Source: Rhizobium freirei PRF 81
Lineage (GTDB): Bacteria; Pseudomonadota; Alphaproteobacteria; Rhizobiales; Rhizobiaceae
Assembly: GCF_000359745.1 (NCBI RefSeq)
Contig: NZ_AQHN01000089.1
Location: forward strand, 281,001 to 345,000
DNA: 64,000 nt
Direction of reading: 5' to 3'
Of the stretch, positions 1 to 10,415 are shown piece after piece; position 1 is the first letter of the stretch; each line of letters opens with the position of its first letter. Below the pieces are notes generated by a model, which made no database searches, was not told the origin of the DNA, and was given only the letters and a program-made list of their open reading frames with translations. A program made the translations under genes and the position numbers.

Positions 1-387
1 GTTATCGGCTCGGATCAGACCATGTCGCTCGGTGCCCAAGTTTTCCATAAGCCGAAGACCATGGCCGATGCTGAAAACCATCTGAAGGCATTGTCTGCCC
101 AGACCCACCGTCTGAACAGTGCCATCGCCCTGGCGCGCAACGGCGATATCATCTGGGAGCATGTGTCACACGCCCATCTGACGATGAGGACGCTATCGGC
201 TGATTTCATTCATCGGCATCTGAACCGCGTCGGTGACAAGGCATTGTCGAGCGTGGGCGCCTATCAGCTCGAGGGCGAGGGCATCCAGCTCTTCTCCAAG
301 ATCGACGGCGACTATTTCACGATCGTCGGATTGCCGATGGTGCCGCTTCTTGAAAAACTGCGCGAGTTGGGAGCGATCGATGGATGA
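1..387 (+). CDS. maf: Maf-family nucleotide pyrophosphatase, C-terminal part (5' end cut by window)
   Basis: The frame is open from the first base and begins with the residues VIGSDQTMSLG, which match the Maf signature around the conserved SDQ. The family hydrolyses non-canonical or modified nucleoside triphosphates in the cytoplasm. About 128 residues are present, including the C-terminal GLPMVPLL segment typical of the fold, and the N-terminal third lies outside the window. The internal ATG at 22 is not the true start because homology continues upstream of it. The stop overlaps the aroE start by 8 bases, which suggests translational coupling. The subtype (dTTP/UTP or 7-methyl-GTP specific) cannot be decided from this fragment. 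Confidence 0.88.
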   Translation, partial: VIGSDQTMSLGAQVFHKPKTMADAENHLKALSAQTHRLNSAIALARNGDIIWEHVSHAHLTMRTLSADFIHRHLNRVGDKALSSVGAYQLEGEGIQLFSKIDGDYFTIVGLPMVPLLEKLRELGAIDG

Positions 388-1237
388 TTCACGTGAAACA
401 CAGGGGCCGAAAGCGTTTGTCACCGGCTACCCGGTCAAGCATTCCCGCTCGCCTCTGATCCACGGCTACTGGCTGCGCCAGCTCGATTTGGCCGGCAGTT
501 ATCGCGCCCATGAAGTTCCCGTGGAGAAGTTTGCTTCCTTCATTGCCTCGCTGAAAGATGGCACCAGCGGCTTCGTTGGCGGCAATGTTACCATCCCTCA
601 TAAGGAAGCGGCGTTCAAACTGGCGGATCGGCCGGATGCCCTAACGGAAGAGCTCGGCGCTTCCAACACGCTATGGCTTCAGGACAAGGTGCTTCACGCG
701 ACCAATACCGACGGCCGCGGTTTCACCGCAAATCTCGACGAGCGCCATCCCGGATGGGATCGCAGCGATCGTGCTGTCATTCTCGGCGCAGGGGGTGCGA
801 GCCGCGCCATCATCCAGGCGGTGCGGGATCGCGGCTTCAAGGAAATCCATGTGGTCAACCGCACGGTGGAGCGGGCGCAGGAATTGGCGGATCGTTTTGG
901 TGAACGGGTTCATGCCCATCCGATGGCAGCGCTCGGCGAGGTCATGCAAGGCGCCGGCCTGTTCGTCAATACGACGTCGCTTGGCATGGATGGCGAAGCG
1001 GCACCCCGGATCGACTTCTCGCCTCTTGTGCAAGAGGCCGTTGTTACCGACATTGTATATGTGCCGCTGAAAACGCCGCTTCTGGCTCAGGCCGAGGAGC
1101 AGGGCTTTGCCATCGTCGATGGTCTTGGCATGCTGCTGCATCAGGCCGTGCCGGGGTTCGAAAAATGGTTCGGACGGCGCCCAGTGGTCGATGAAACCTT
1201 GAGAGCTTTGATCATCGCCGACATGGAAAAGCACTGA
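380..1237 (+). CDS. aroE: Shikimate dehydrogenase
   Basis: This is the shikimate pathway enzyme reducing 3-dehydroshikimate to shikimate with NADPH, in aromatic amino acid synthesis. The ATG at 380 gives 285 residues, a normal AroE length. An earlier in-frame start at 233 would read through maf and was rejected. Visible motifs are the substrate site SRSP (residues 22-25), NVTIPHK with catalytic Lys75, NTDG with Asp111, and the nucleotide-binding GAGGASRAI. It overlaps maf by 8 bases and is followed one base later by coaE, so maf-aroE-coaE-dnaQ look like one transcription unit. This order is common in Rhizobiales near the chromosome origin. Confidence 0.95.
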   Translation: MDDSRETQGPKAFVTGYPVKHSRSPLIHGYWLRQLDLAGSYRAHEVPVEKFASFIASLKDGTSGFVGGNVTIPHKEAAFKLADRPDALTEELGASNTLWLQDKVLHATNTDGRGFTANLDERHPGWDRSDRAVILGAGGASRAIIQAVRDRGFKEIHVVNRTVERAQELADRFGERVHAHPMAALGEVMQGAGLFVNTTSLGMDGEAAPRIDFSPLVQEAVVTDIVYVPLKTPLLAQAEEQGFAIVDGLGMLLHQAVPGFEKWFGRRPVVDETLRALIIADMEKH

Positions 1238-1238
1238 T

Positions 1239-1838
1239 ATGATCAGGATCGGGCTGACAGGATCGATCGGCATGGGAAAGTCAACCTCGGCGAAACTCTT
1301 CGCCGAAGCCGGAATTCCCGTGAATGATTCCGATGCTGTCGTCCACGATCTCTACAGCGGCGAAGCGGTTCCTCTGGTCGAGGCGGCCTTTCCCGGTTCG
1401 ACCAGCGACGGCAGGGTCGACCGGCAGGAACTCAGCCGAAAGCTCACGAGCGATCCCTCCGGCTTCAAACGTCTGGAAGCTATCGTTCATCCGCTCGTGC
1501 GCGAACGCGAACGCCAGTTTCTGGAGCGCCATCTCCAGGCGGGCGCTGATATGATTGTGCTCGATATTCCGCTGCTGTTTGAAACCGGCGCAGAAAAGAG
1601 GCTGGATAAGATCGTCGTCGTCAGCTGCGATCCACAGATTCAAAGAGAAAGAGTGCTTGCCCGACCGGGTATGACGGAGGAAAAATTCAATATGATTCTC
1701 TCCCGCCAGACGCCGGATGCGGAAAAGCGGGCGCGTGCGGACTACGTCATCGATACGGGTGGAAGCATCGAGGCGGCGGGCGAGCAGGTGAGAGAGATCA
1801 TCGCGGATCTGCGACGCAAGAAGCAGAGCAAGAGATAG
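1239..1838 (+). CDS. coaE: Dephospho-CoA kinase
   Basis: It phosphorylates dephospho-CoA at the 3'-hydroxyl, the last step of coenzyme A synthesis. The 199-residue length is typical. The P-loop GSIGMGKST lies at residues 8-16, and the CoaE signatures HPLVRER and DIPLLFE (substrate-binding/lid region) follow. It starts 1 base after the aroE stop and ends 15 bases before dnaQ, consistent with co-transcription. coaA, the first kinase of the CoA pathway, is also in this window at 47770-48765. Confidence 0.95.
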   Translation: MIRIGLTGSIGMGKSTSAKLFAEAGIPVNDSDAVVHDLYSGEAVPLVEAAFPGSTSDGRVDRQELSRKLTSDPSGFKRLEAIVHPLVRERERQFLERHLQAGADMIVLDIPLLFETGAEKRLDKIVVVSCDPQIQRERVLARPGMTEEKFNMILSRQTPDAEKRARADYVIDTGGSIEAAGEQVREIIADLRRKKQSKR

Positions 1839-1853
1839 GAAGGCAGAGCCAAC

Positions 1854-2570
1854 ATGCGCGAAATCATTTTCGATACGGAAACCACGGGCCTCGACAACAA
1901 GGCGGACCGTATCATCGAAATCGGCGGCATCGAGCTCATCAACCATTTCCCGACCGGCAAGACACTGCATCTCTATATCAATCCGGGCGACCGCAAAGTG
2001 CATCCGGATGCGCTTGCCGTCCACGGCATCACCGATGAATCGCTGAAGGACAAACCACCCTTCGAAACCGTTGCGGATCAAATTCTCGAATTCTTCGGCG
2101 ACGCCAAATGGATCGCCCACAACGCCACCTTCGATATGGGCTTCGTCAATGCGGAGTTCGCAAGGCTCGGCCGGCCGCCGATCCTGCCGGATATGGTGAT
2201 CGACACGCTGGCCATGGCCCGGCGTAAGCACCCCATGGGTCCGAATTCGCTGGATGCGCTCTGCCGGCGCTACGGCATCGACAATTCGCATCGCACCAAG
2301 CACGGAGCGCTGCTCGACTCCGAATTGCTGGCCGAAGTCTATATCGAGATGATCGGCGGCCGTCAGACTGCGCTTGGTCTCGGCAGCGCCAATGGCTCGT
2401 CGGCTCGTTCGCGTCAGAGCGATGAGGCGGAGGATGTCGTTGCCGATGTTCTGGCGCGGCCCAGTCCGCTGCCGAGCCGGTTGAGCGGGGAAGAACTTGC
2501 CGCCCATGCCGCGCTGGTCGCCAAGCTCGGCGCGAAGGGAATCTGGTCCAAATATCGTGCCTCCGAATAG
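1854..2570 (+). CDS. dnaQ: DNA polymerase III epsilon subunit (3'-5' proofreading exonuclease)
   Basis: This is the proofreading exonuclease of the replicative polymerase, a DEDDh family member. ExoI motif DTETTGLD is at residues 7-14, ExoII is HNATFDMGF, and ExoIII-epsilon is HGALLDSELLA, which supplies the catalytic His and last Asp. The length of 238 residues fits alphaproteobacterial DnaQ, with a C-terminal region that would contact the polymerase alpha subunit. It is the last gene of the maf-aroE-coaE-dnaQ run and is followed by a strong bidirectional terminator. Proximity to the replication origin is expected from synteny but is not shown by this sequence. Confidence 0.95.
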   Translation: MREIIFDTETTGLDNKADRIIEIGGIELINHFPTGKTLHLYINPGDRKVHPDALAVHGITDESLKDKPPFETVADQILEFFGDAKWIAHNATFDMGFVNAEFARLGRPPILPDMVIDTLAMARRKHPMGPNSLDALCRRYGIDNSHRTKHGALLDSELLAEVYIEMIGGRQTALGLGSANGSSARSRQSDEAEDVVADVLARPSPLPSRLSGEELAAHAALVAKLGAKGIWSKYRASE

Positions 2571-2594
2571 GGCGTATTCCAGAGCGCACAAAAG

Positions 2595-2624
2595 AAAATG
2601 CCCGGACTGTGATCCGGGCATTTT
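2595..2624. terminator. Bidirectional rho-independent terminator between dnaQ and secB
   Basis: Perfect 11-base arms AAAATGCCCGG and CCGGGCATTTT flank an 8-base loop. A T-run follows on the plus strand and an A-run precedes it, so it can serve both converging genes. Confidence 0.85.
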
Positions 2625-2649
2625 TGTTTCCGGTGTGGAAAATTCAGAC

Positions 2650-3132
2650 TTAGTTCGGAACGGCCGAGACCTGGGCGCGGGCCTGTTCTTCGGCCATACG
2701 CTGCGTGAACATCTGCGCGAAATCGATCGGGTCGATCATCAGCGGCGGGAAGCCGCCATTGCGCGTGACGTCGGCAATGATCTGGCGGGCGAAGGGGAAC
2801 AGCAGGCGCGGGCACTCAATGAAGAGCAGCGGCAGCATGTGTTCCTGCGGAAAGCCGGTAACGCGGAAGACACCACCGTAGACCAGCTCGGTGTGGAAGA
2901 GTACGCGCTCGCCATCCTTGGCTTCGGCATTCAGCGTCAGCACGACGTCGAAGTCTTCGTCCGACAGCGGGTTGGCGTTCACGTTCACATTGATGTTGAT
3001 GTCGGGAGCATTTTCCCGGGCCTGAAGCGAGCGCGGAGCACCCGGATTTTCGAAGGAAAGATCCTTGGTGTACTGAGCAAGGATGCTAAGGCTCGGGCTG
3101 GCTGCACCGTTGCCGCTGTTTTCGTTGGCCAT
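2650..3132 (-). CDS. secB: Protein-export chaperone SecB
   Basis: Cytoplasmic tetrameric chaperone that keeps precursors unfolded and delivers them to SecA. The ATG at 3132 gives MANENSG and 160 residues, the usual alphaproteobacterial length; the longer frame from 3255 runs over the fxsA end and lacks family similarity. Typical features are QYTKDLSFENP near the N-terminus, the beta-strand ININVNVNAN, and GFPPLMIDPIDF near the C-terminus. It is convergent with dnaQ. The fxsA gene lies upstream on the same strand with a 92-base gap. Confidence 0.95.
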   Translation of the reverse strand: MANENSGNGAASPSLSILAQYTKDLSFENPGAPRSLQARENAPDININVNVNANPLSDEDFDVVLTLNAEAKDGERVLFHTELVYGGVFRVTGFPQEHMLPLLFIECPRLLFPFARQIIADVTRNGGFPPLMIDPIDFAQMFTQRMAEEQARAQVSAVPN

Positions 3133-3224
3133 GGGGTGTCCTCTCACGTCTCGATGGGTGTCGCCATCTAGCATTTCGAATAGGGGCGCACAACCCTTAT
3201 ACCCCGGTGCTTTCCGGCTGTCGT

Positions 3225-3743
3225 TCAGTCCTCGAGCCGCTTCTGGTCCGACCAAGGCGAGTTACGGTTTGGCTCGCGATGGAAATCGCTTTCGTCGAGG
3301 TCGACAACCGTTCCGGGTTTCTGCGGTCGACCTTGCGGGCCGGCGCCGGGATGCTGTCCGCGTCGGAAGGCGCGGGAATTGCCGACGATCACGATGCGTT
3401 TGCGCAGCACGGTCCAGGCAAGATCGCGCACGGCCGGAATGAAAAGCAACAGGCCGACAATATCAGAGATAAAGCCGGGCAGCATCAGGAAGAAAGCCGC
3501 GACGACGATCATGGCGCCATGCACCATCTCGCGGCCGGGATCGCCGCCATTGCGGCTTTCGGCCGAGATACGCTGCAGGATGCCGATACCCTGAATTCGC
3601 AAAAGAACGGCACCGAGCAATACGCTGAGGATGACAAGCCCCAGTGTCGCCCAGACGCCGATCATCTTTCCGACGATGATGAATCCGGCGATTTCAGCCA
3701 GAGGCATCAGGAAAACGAAGATAGGAAGAAGTGATAGGCGCAT
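3225..3743 (-). CDS. fxsA: FxsA family inner-membrane protein
   Basis: Small membrane protein of the FxsA family, whose E. coli member alleviates F-plasmid exclusion of phage T7; its normal cellular role is not established. The 172 residues hold hydrophobic segments at about 5-25, 27-50 and 75-105 (including FFLMLPGFISDIVGLLLFIP, the family hallmark GFxSD). A polar C-terminal tail follows. It faces away from timA, sharing the 3744-3889 intergenic region. FxsA next to SecB is a common rhizobial arrangement, but no functional link is known. Confidence 0.85.
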   Translation of the reverse strand: MRLSLLPIFVFLMPLAEIAGFIIVGKMIGVWATLGLVILSVLLGAVLLRIQGIGILQRISAESRNGGDPGREMVHGAMIVVAAFFLMLPGFISDIVGLLLFIPAVRDLAWTVLRKRIVIVGNSRAFRRGQHPGAGPQGRPQKPGTVVDLDESDFHREPNRNSPWSDQKRLED

Positions 3744-3889
3744 GTTACGGTGGTCCTGAAAGCGGGTTTCGTCGCGTAAGCGTTGGTTTCTCGCATATAA
3801 TAAAGAAACTGGTCCGCTATTTGAATGATAGATCGATGCGGACTATATGGGGATTGAAACTTTAATTTTAACGGTGGTTCCGATACGAG

Positions 3890-4591
3890 ATGGGTGCAAA
3901 CGACTTTGTGACGATCTTTTTTCTGGTGGCGGCGGTGCTGATCTTCTTTCAGCTGCGCAGTGTCCTTGGTCGCCGCACGGGAAACGAGAAGCCGCCGCGC
4001 GATCTCTATGGCTCAGCTGATCCGGCAAGTGGCCCGACGCCGCCGGATGCGGGCAAGGTGGTGACCTTGCCGCGCCGCGATGCGTCCGAAGAGGAAGATC
4101 GTTTTGCAGCCGTGGACGCCTTCACGCCGGCCGGCACTCAGCTGAATAATTCGCTGCGCGAAGTCAGCAAGGCCGATCCTTCCTTCAACCCGAAGGAATT
4201 CGTCAATGGCGCCCGCATGGCCTACGAGATGATCGTCATTGCCTTTGCCGACGGCGACCGCAAATCTTTGAAGGGGCTTCTGTCCCGCGAAGTTTTTGAA
4301 GGCTTCGACGCAGCCATCGCCGATCGCGAAGGCAAGGGTGAAAAGGTCAAATCGACCTTCGTCGGCATCGACAAGGCCGATATCGTCACCGCCGAGGTGA
4401 AGGGGACCGAAGCTTTCGTCACCATGCGCATCGTCAGCCAGATGATCTCGGCCACCTATGACAAGGCCGGCGCACTGATCGATGGCGATGCGGAAGCTGT
4501 GGCGGAGATCAGCGATCTCTGGACCTTTGCCCGCGATACGCGTTCCCGCGATCCGAACTGGAAACTTGTGGCGACCGAATCCGAACAATGA
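3890..4591 (+). CDS. timA: Tim44-like protein TimA
   Basis: Bacterial relative of the mitochondrial Tim44 C-terminal domain, found widely in alphaproteobacteria as TimA. There is one N-terminal membrane segment (about residues 5-22, FVTIFFLVAAVLIFFQL), then a charged linker. The Tim44 domain runs from about residue 85 and includes FNPKEFVNGARMAYEMIV and the terminal WTFARDTRSRDPNWKLVATE. The gene overlaps mltA by four bases (ATGA), so translation is likely coupled. In mitochondria Tim44 tethers Hsp70 to the TIM23 channel. What TimA does in bacteria is not settled, and placing it next to MltA at the membrane is inference. Confidence 0.85.
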   Translation: MGANDFVTIFFLVAAVLIFFQLRSVLGRRTGNEKPPRDLYGSADPASGPTPPDAGKVVTLPRRDASEEEDRFAAVDAFTPAGTQLNNSLREVSKADPSFNPKEFVNGARMAYEMIVIAFADGDRKSLKGLLSREVFEGFDAAIADREGKGEKVKSTFVGIDKADIVTAEVKGTEAFVTMRIVSQMISATYDKAGALIDGDAEAVAEISDLWTFARDTRSRDPNWKLVATESEQ

Positions 4592-5706
4592 CGAGCCCAT
4601 CGCAGGAATTCAGGCTGGAGCCGGCAACCTTCGCCGATCTGAAGGGCTGGAAGGATGATGATCCTTCCAGCCTTTTTCGCGCCATGAAGGACTGTCGGAC
4701 CCATATCCGCAACGTGAAGCCCTATCGCACCGGCATGGCCGGCTTGACGGCCGACGACCTCCTGATGCTGCTGGACGCGGCGGAAGAAAACGAGCCGCAA
4801 GATGCGGCCGAAGCCCGCGCCTTTTTCGAAGCGCAGTGCCAGCCCTTCTTTATCCGCCGCGGCGATGGCGGAAACGGTTTCGTGACGGCATTCTTCGAAC
4901 CGGAAATCGAAGTCTCGGCCACACCGGATGAAACCTATCGCTATCCCTTCTATCGCCGGCCGGACGATCTGATCGACCTGGACGACAGCAACCGGCCCGC
5001 GGATCTCGACCCCTCCTATATGTTTGGACGCCTCAGCGAGGGCGTGATTTCAGCCTATCCGGACCGCGGCGAGATCGGTCGCGGTTACCTTGAAGGCAAG
5101 GACCTCGAAATCGCCTGGGCGAAATCCAAGGTCGACGTCTTCTTCGTGCATGTGCAGGGTGCGGCGCGTCTGCGCTATCCGGATGGAAAACTTGGCCGCA
5201 TCACCTACGCAGCCAAGGCGGGGCATCCCTTCTCCGCCGTCGGGCGTCTGCTGATCGATCGTGGCTTGCTGGATCGCGCGACGATCTCCATGCAGACGAT
5301 CCGCGACTGGCTCTATGCCCATCCGGACCAGGTCGACGCAGTTCTGGCGCACAATCGGTCCTACATTTTCTTCCGCGAGGCCGATGTCAGCGATCCAGCG
5401 CTGGGGCCGATTGCGGCCGCCAAGGTGCCTCTGGTCGCCGGCCGCTCGCTGGCGGTCGATCGGCTGATCCATACGTTCGGCTTTCCCTTCTTCATCCGGT
5501 CGGAAAGCCTCAAGCACCTCGATGAGGGCAAGCCGTTTGCCCGGCTGATGCTGGCGCTCGACACCGGCTCGGCGATCGTAGGGCCGGCGCGCGGCGATAT
5601 CTTTACCGGTTCGGGCTATGGTGCCGGAGAGCTCGCCGGCACCGTGCGCAACGACGCCGATTTTTATATACTCATTCCAAAGGCGGCAGCGCGAAGGTTT
5701 GGCTGA
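4588..5706 (+). CDS. mltA: MltA-domain lytic murein transglycosylase
   Basis: Cleaves the MurNAc-GlcNAc bond of peptidoglycan, leaving a 1,6-anhydro end. The MltA barrel domain is recognisable (AFFEPEIEVS, RLRYPDG) along with the C-terminal 3D domain containing LDTGSAIVGPARGDIFTG, whose Asp aligns with the catalytic Asp of E. coli MltA. It is 372 residues long. The ATG overlaps the timA stop. The N-terminus, MTSPSQEFRLEP, shows neither a hydrophobic signal peptide nor a lipobox cysteine, which is unexpected for a periplasmic enzyme. The stop shares one base with the next start (smr), so timA-mltA-smr-xre form one overlapping run. Confidence 0.9.
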   Translation: MTSPSQEFRLEPATFADLKGWKDDDPSSLFRAMKDCRTHIRNVKPYRTGMAGLTADDLLMLLDAAEENEPQDAAEARAFFEAQCQPFFIRRGDGGNGFVTAFFEPEIEVSATPDETYRYPFYRRPDDLIDLDDSNRPADLDPSYMFGRLSEGVISAYPDRGEIGRGYLEGKDLEIAWAKSKVDVFFVHVQGAARLRYPDGKLGRITYAAKAGHPFSAVGRLLIDRGLLDRATISMQTIRDWLYAHPDQVDAVLAHNRSYIFFREADVSDPALGPIAAAKVPLVAGRSLAVDRLIHTFGFPFFIRSESLKHLDEGKPFARLMLALDTGSAIVGPARGDIFTGSGYGAGELAGTVRNDADFYILIPKAAARRFG

Positions 5707-6290
5707 TGGCCCCGGAACGAAAGGATAAGGAGCGTAAGCTCAGCACGGAGGACCGCATCCTCTGGGGCAAGGTGGCGAAAAGCACGCGCCCCATGCCGGG
5801 CCGAATGGCGGAGGTCGAGGCTTTCGAGGCGGCGCTCGCAACTGAAGCGGAGAGTGAGGAAAGCACACGCGCCGCAAAGGCAAAGACGGTGTCCGTAATC
5901 CCGGAGACGCAGGAAGCTGCAACACCCGCGAAGCAGCCCGCCGGCCACCATCATCCGCTCGAACGTCCCGTCAAGCGTAAGATCGCCAAGGGCCGCTTGG
6001 CGCTGGAGGCGCGCATCGATCTTCACGGCCTGATCCAGAGCGAGGCGCATGGCATGCTGCTGGATTTCCTGCTGCGAGCCCATAGCCGCGGCCTCCGCCA
6101 TGTGCTCGTCATCACAGGCAAGGGCAGTTCCATGGGCAGCGAAGGCGCCCTCAAGCGCGCTGTGCCGCTCTGGTTTTCCAAGCCGGAATTCCGCTTTCTG
6201 ATTTCTTCCTACGAGACGGCGGCGCAGCACCATGGCGGCGATGGCGCCCTCTATATCCGCCTCTCGCGTGCGAAGGGAGAGAAGCTTTGA
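5706..6290 (+). CDS. Smr/MutS2 C-terminal domain protein
   Basis: This 194-residue protein has a charged, low-complexity N-terminal half and a C-terminal Smr domain (about residues 98-190). The domain motifs are visible: ARIDLHGL (the DLHG motif) and VLVITGKGSSMGSEGALK (the GKG motif). Smr domains are nucleic-acid endonucleases or nicking enzymes in some proteins, including ribosome-rescue nucleases, but no substrate can be assigned here. The start ATG shares a base with the mltA stop, and the stop overlaps the downstream TTG start. It is probably translated coupled to mltA. Confidence 0.85.
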   Translation: MAPERKDKERKLSTEDRILWGKVAKSTRPMPGRMAEVEAFEAALATEAESEESTRAAKAKTVSVIPETQEAATPAKQPAGHHHPLERPVKRKIAKGRLALEARIDLHGLIQSEAHGMLLDFLLRAHSRGLRHVLVITGKGSSMGSEGALKRAVPLWFSKPEFRFLISSYETAAQHHGGDGALYIRLSRAKGEKL

Positions 6291-6652
6291 CCCCCTTCGG
6301 CGAAGCGGTGCGCAAACTGAGATTGCGCAAGGGCGTGTCGCAGAAGCAGATGGCGGCCGCTCTAAATGTGACGCCGGCTTATTTATCCGCCTTAGAACAC
6401 GGAAAGCGCGGCACGCCGACCTTCGATCTGCTGCAACGCATTGCCGGATATTTCAACATCATCTGGGACGAAGCCGAGGAACTGTTCCTGCTGGCGCGAT
6501 TTTCAGACCCGCGCGTCGTCGTCGACACATCGGGTCTTGCGCCCGAATATACCGCCTTCGTCAATCGTTTGGCGGGCAAGATTCGCAACCTTGACGCGGC
6601 AACGATTCGCGAGCTAGACCGCGTTCTGGAAAATGCCGGGAAAACCGGCTGA
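6287..6652 (+). CDS. XRE-family helix-turn-helix regulator
   Basis: A 121-residue protein with an N-terminal HTH_3 domain (about residues 5-62): LRLRKGVSQKQMAAALNVTPAYLSALEHGKRGTP has the XRE pattern with recognition helix TPAYLSALEHG. The C-terminal half is short and helical with no recognised ligand domain. The start is a TTG at 6287 that overlaps the stop of the Smr gene, so expression probably depends on upstream translation. It is the last gene of the timA-mltA-smr run; gyrB begins 147 bases later with its own promoter. Targets are unknown; autoregulation or control of the envelope genes is a guess. Confidence 0.85.
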   Translation: MTPFGEAVRKLRLRKGVSQKQMAAALNVTPAYLSALEHGKRGTPTFDLLQRIAGYFNIIWDEAEELFLLARFSDPRVVVDTSGLAPEYTAFVNRLAGKIRNLDAATIRELDRVLENAGKTG

Positions 6653-6699
6653 AAAGCGCCTTAATCCCCTGCTTTATGCCTGACTCTGGGGCCTTCCAT

Positions 6700-6728
6700 T
6701 TGGAAGTTCGGGGTGAAACATCCTATAT
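6700..6728 (+). promoter_or_regulatory. Candidate sigma-70 type promoter of gyrB
   Basis: TTGGAA (6700-6705) and CTATAT (6723-6728) are separated by exactly 17 bases, matching the alphaproteobacterial housekeeping pattern (CTTGAC, 17 bases, CTATAT). The -10 box lies 71 bases before the gyrB ATG. This was assigned by eye and the transcription start was not measured. Confidence 0.6.
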
Positions 6729-6799
6729 TCAGGGCAAGAAAAACCGCTGATTCGGCAGCAATCGGCGAGATTCTCTAAACACTGGAAAGACTTCAATAA

Positions 6800-9235
<2,436 letters not shown>

Positions 9236-9255
9236 TCATCCTGTCACGGAAATGA

Positions 9256-9290
9256 AAAAGGCCCGCCTGGAACCTCCAGGCGGGCCTTTT
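9256..9290. terminator. Strong bidirectional terminator after gyrB
   Basis: Fifteen-base perfect arms (AAAAGGCCCGCCTGG and its complement) enclose a 5-base loop and are flanked by A and T runs. It lies between convergent gyrB and the nitroreductase gene. Confidence 0.92.
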
Positions 9291-9303
9291 CTATTCATGT
9301 CAA

Positions 9304-9903
9304 TTACTTCGCGATGAAGGTGCCATTGAAGGCGAGGCCTGAAAGCGGATTGCGCTGGCTCGGCACTTCGCGCTCGCGCAGCTTTTCCGGAAGCTGGTTC
9401 TTGTCACCGATCTTGCCGATCGCCACGGCAGCCTCGACGCGGAAGCCATCGGGAATGCCGAGAACTTCATAGGATTTTTCGACATGGAAGCCGGTCATGC
9501 CGTGTGCTTCGTAGCCGGCTAGATGTGCCTGGATTGCCAGGAAGCCCCAGGCTGCGCCGGCATCGAAGGAATGGCTGTAGCTGGGTTTCTGTTCGGCGGA
9601 GCCAAGCTCACCACCATGGGTGCGGGAGATGACGAAAAGCAGCGCGGACGCCGACTTCACCCAGCCCTGGTTGAATTCGACGAGCACGCTCAGGAACTTC
9701 TCCCAGTGTTCCGAACCGCGCAAGGCGTAAAGGAAGCGCCAGGGCTGCAGGTTCGAGGCGGACGGCGCCCAATGGGCAGCTTCCAGGATGGTCAGCAGGT
9801 CGGCCTCGGGCATGGGTTCGTTGGAATAGGCGCGGGGCGACCAGCGATCCAGAAAGAGCTTGTCGATCGGATATTGCGATTCGCGGCTGTTGCTTGATGT
9901 CAT
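9304..9903 (-). CDS. Nitroreductase family FMN oxidoreductase
   Basis: Flavin-dependent NAD(P)H oxidoreductase of the nitroreductase superfamily. The FMN phosphate motif RWSPRAYSNEP is near the N-terminus, followed by the family segment EAAHWAPSASNLQPWRFLYA, and GAAWGFLAIQAHLAGYEAHGM is near the flavin site. The ATG at 9903 (MTSSNSRE) has a GAAAG ribosome site. A TTG six codons upstream (9921) is possible but less likely. The protein is 199 residues. The substrate is unknown; quinones, nitroaromatics or malonic semialdehyde-like compounds are all reduced by relatives. It faces gyrB, and the DUF2218 gene lies upstream on the same strand. Confidence 0.85.
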   Translation of the reverse strand: MTSSNSRESQYPIDKLFLDRWSPRAYSNEPMPEADLLTILEAAHWAPSASNLQPWRFLYALRGSEHWEKFLSVLVEFNQGWVKSASALLFVISRTHGGELGSAEQKPSYSHSFDAGAAWGFLAIQAHLAGYEAHGMTGFHVEKSYEVLGIPDGFRVEAAVAIGKIGDKNQLPEKLREREVPSQRNPLSGLAFNGTFIAK

Positions 9904-9960
9904 CGGGATTTCTTTCGTCAAAGTGAACGAGTTGCGGATCTTGGGAATGGGGCAAGAAAT

Positions 9961-10260
9961 CTAAGCGGCGCTCGCATCGGGCGACCAGGCCACCTCGAGC
10001 TCTTCGCGGAAGGCAAAGCGCGTGAGATGATCTGCGACGACATTTTGCATCCGCTCGAGATCTTCGGGCTTCTCGACATTCAATGTCAGGATCAAGCTGG
10101 CGGCGTCTGCCGTCAGTCCAAGGGATGCCTCCGGGCTGAACGGCACCTTGCCCGCTGTTTCGTTGAATTCCACCTCGAATCGGTGGCTCCAATGCTTGCA
10201 GAGCTGCTGCAGATAGCGGCTGGCATGATCGGTTCTAACCGTAGAAACGGACTTCGCCAT
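9961..10260 (-). CDS. DUF2218 domain protein
   Basis: A 99-residue cytoplasmic protein matching the DUF2218 family: VRTDHASRYLQQLCKHWSHRFEVEF near the N-terminus and LTRFAFREELEVAW near the C-terminus. Family members often lie beside siderophore-interacting flavoproteins or oxidoreductases, and their biochemical role is unknown. Here it sits 57 bases upstream of the nitroreductase on the same strand and may be co-transcribed with it. The gene diverges from the glutathionyl-hydroquinone reductase gene across a 155-base region that must hold both promoters. Confidence 0.8.
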   Translation of the reverse strand: MAKSVSTVRTDHASRYLQQLCKHWSHRFEVEFNETAGKVPFSPEASLGLTADAASLILTLNVEKPEDLERMQNVVADHLTRFAFREELEVAWSPDASAA

Positions 10261-10415
10261 GGGATGCTCCAGTGAACTTGATCATACGTTGCATGTTTTC
10301 ATACATAGCCGCATCAGCACGCGTCAGGTAGACAGTCTGTTTCAAGTTTGCGTTATTCCAGTGAAATTCTGTTCCGCTATGCTTTAGCCAGGAAAAACGC
10401 GCGGAGACGAAACCT

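Noticed and set aside
1281..2621. Antisense frame of 446 codons opposite coaE and dnaQ
   Set aside because: Both plus-strand genes have clear family motifs and correct lengths; the minus frame does not.
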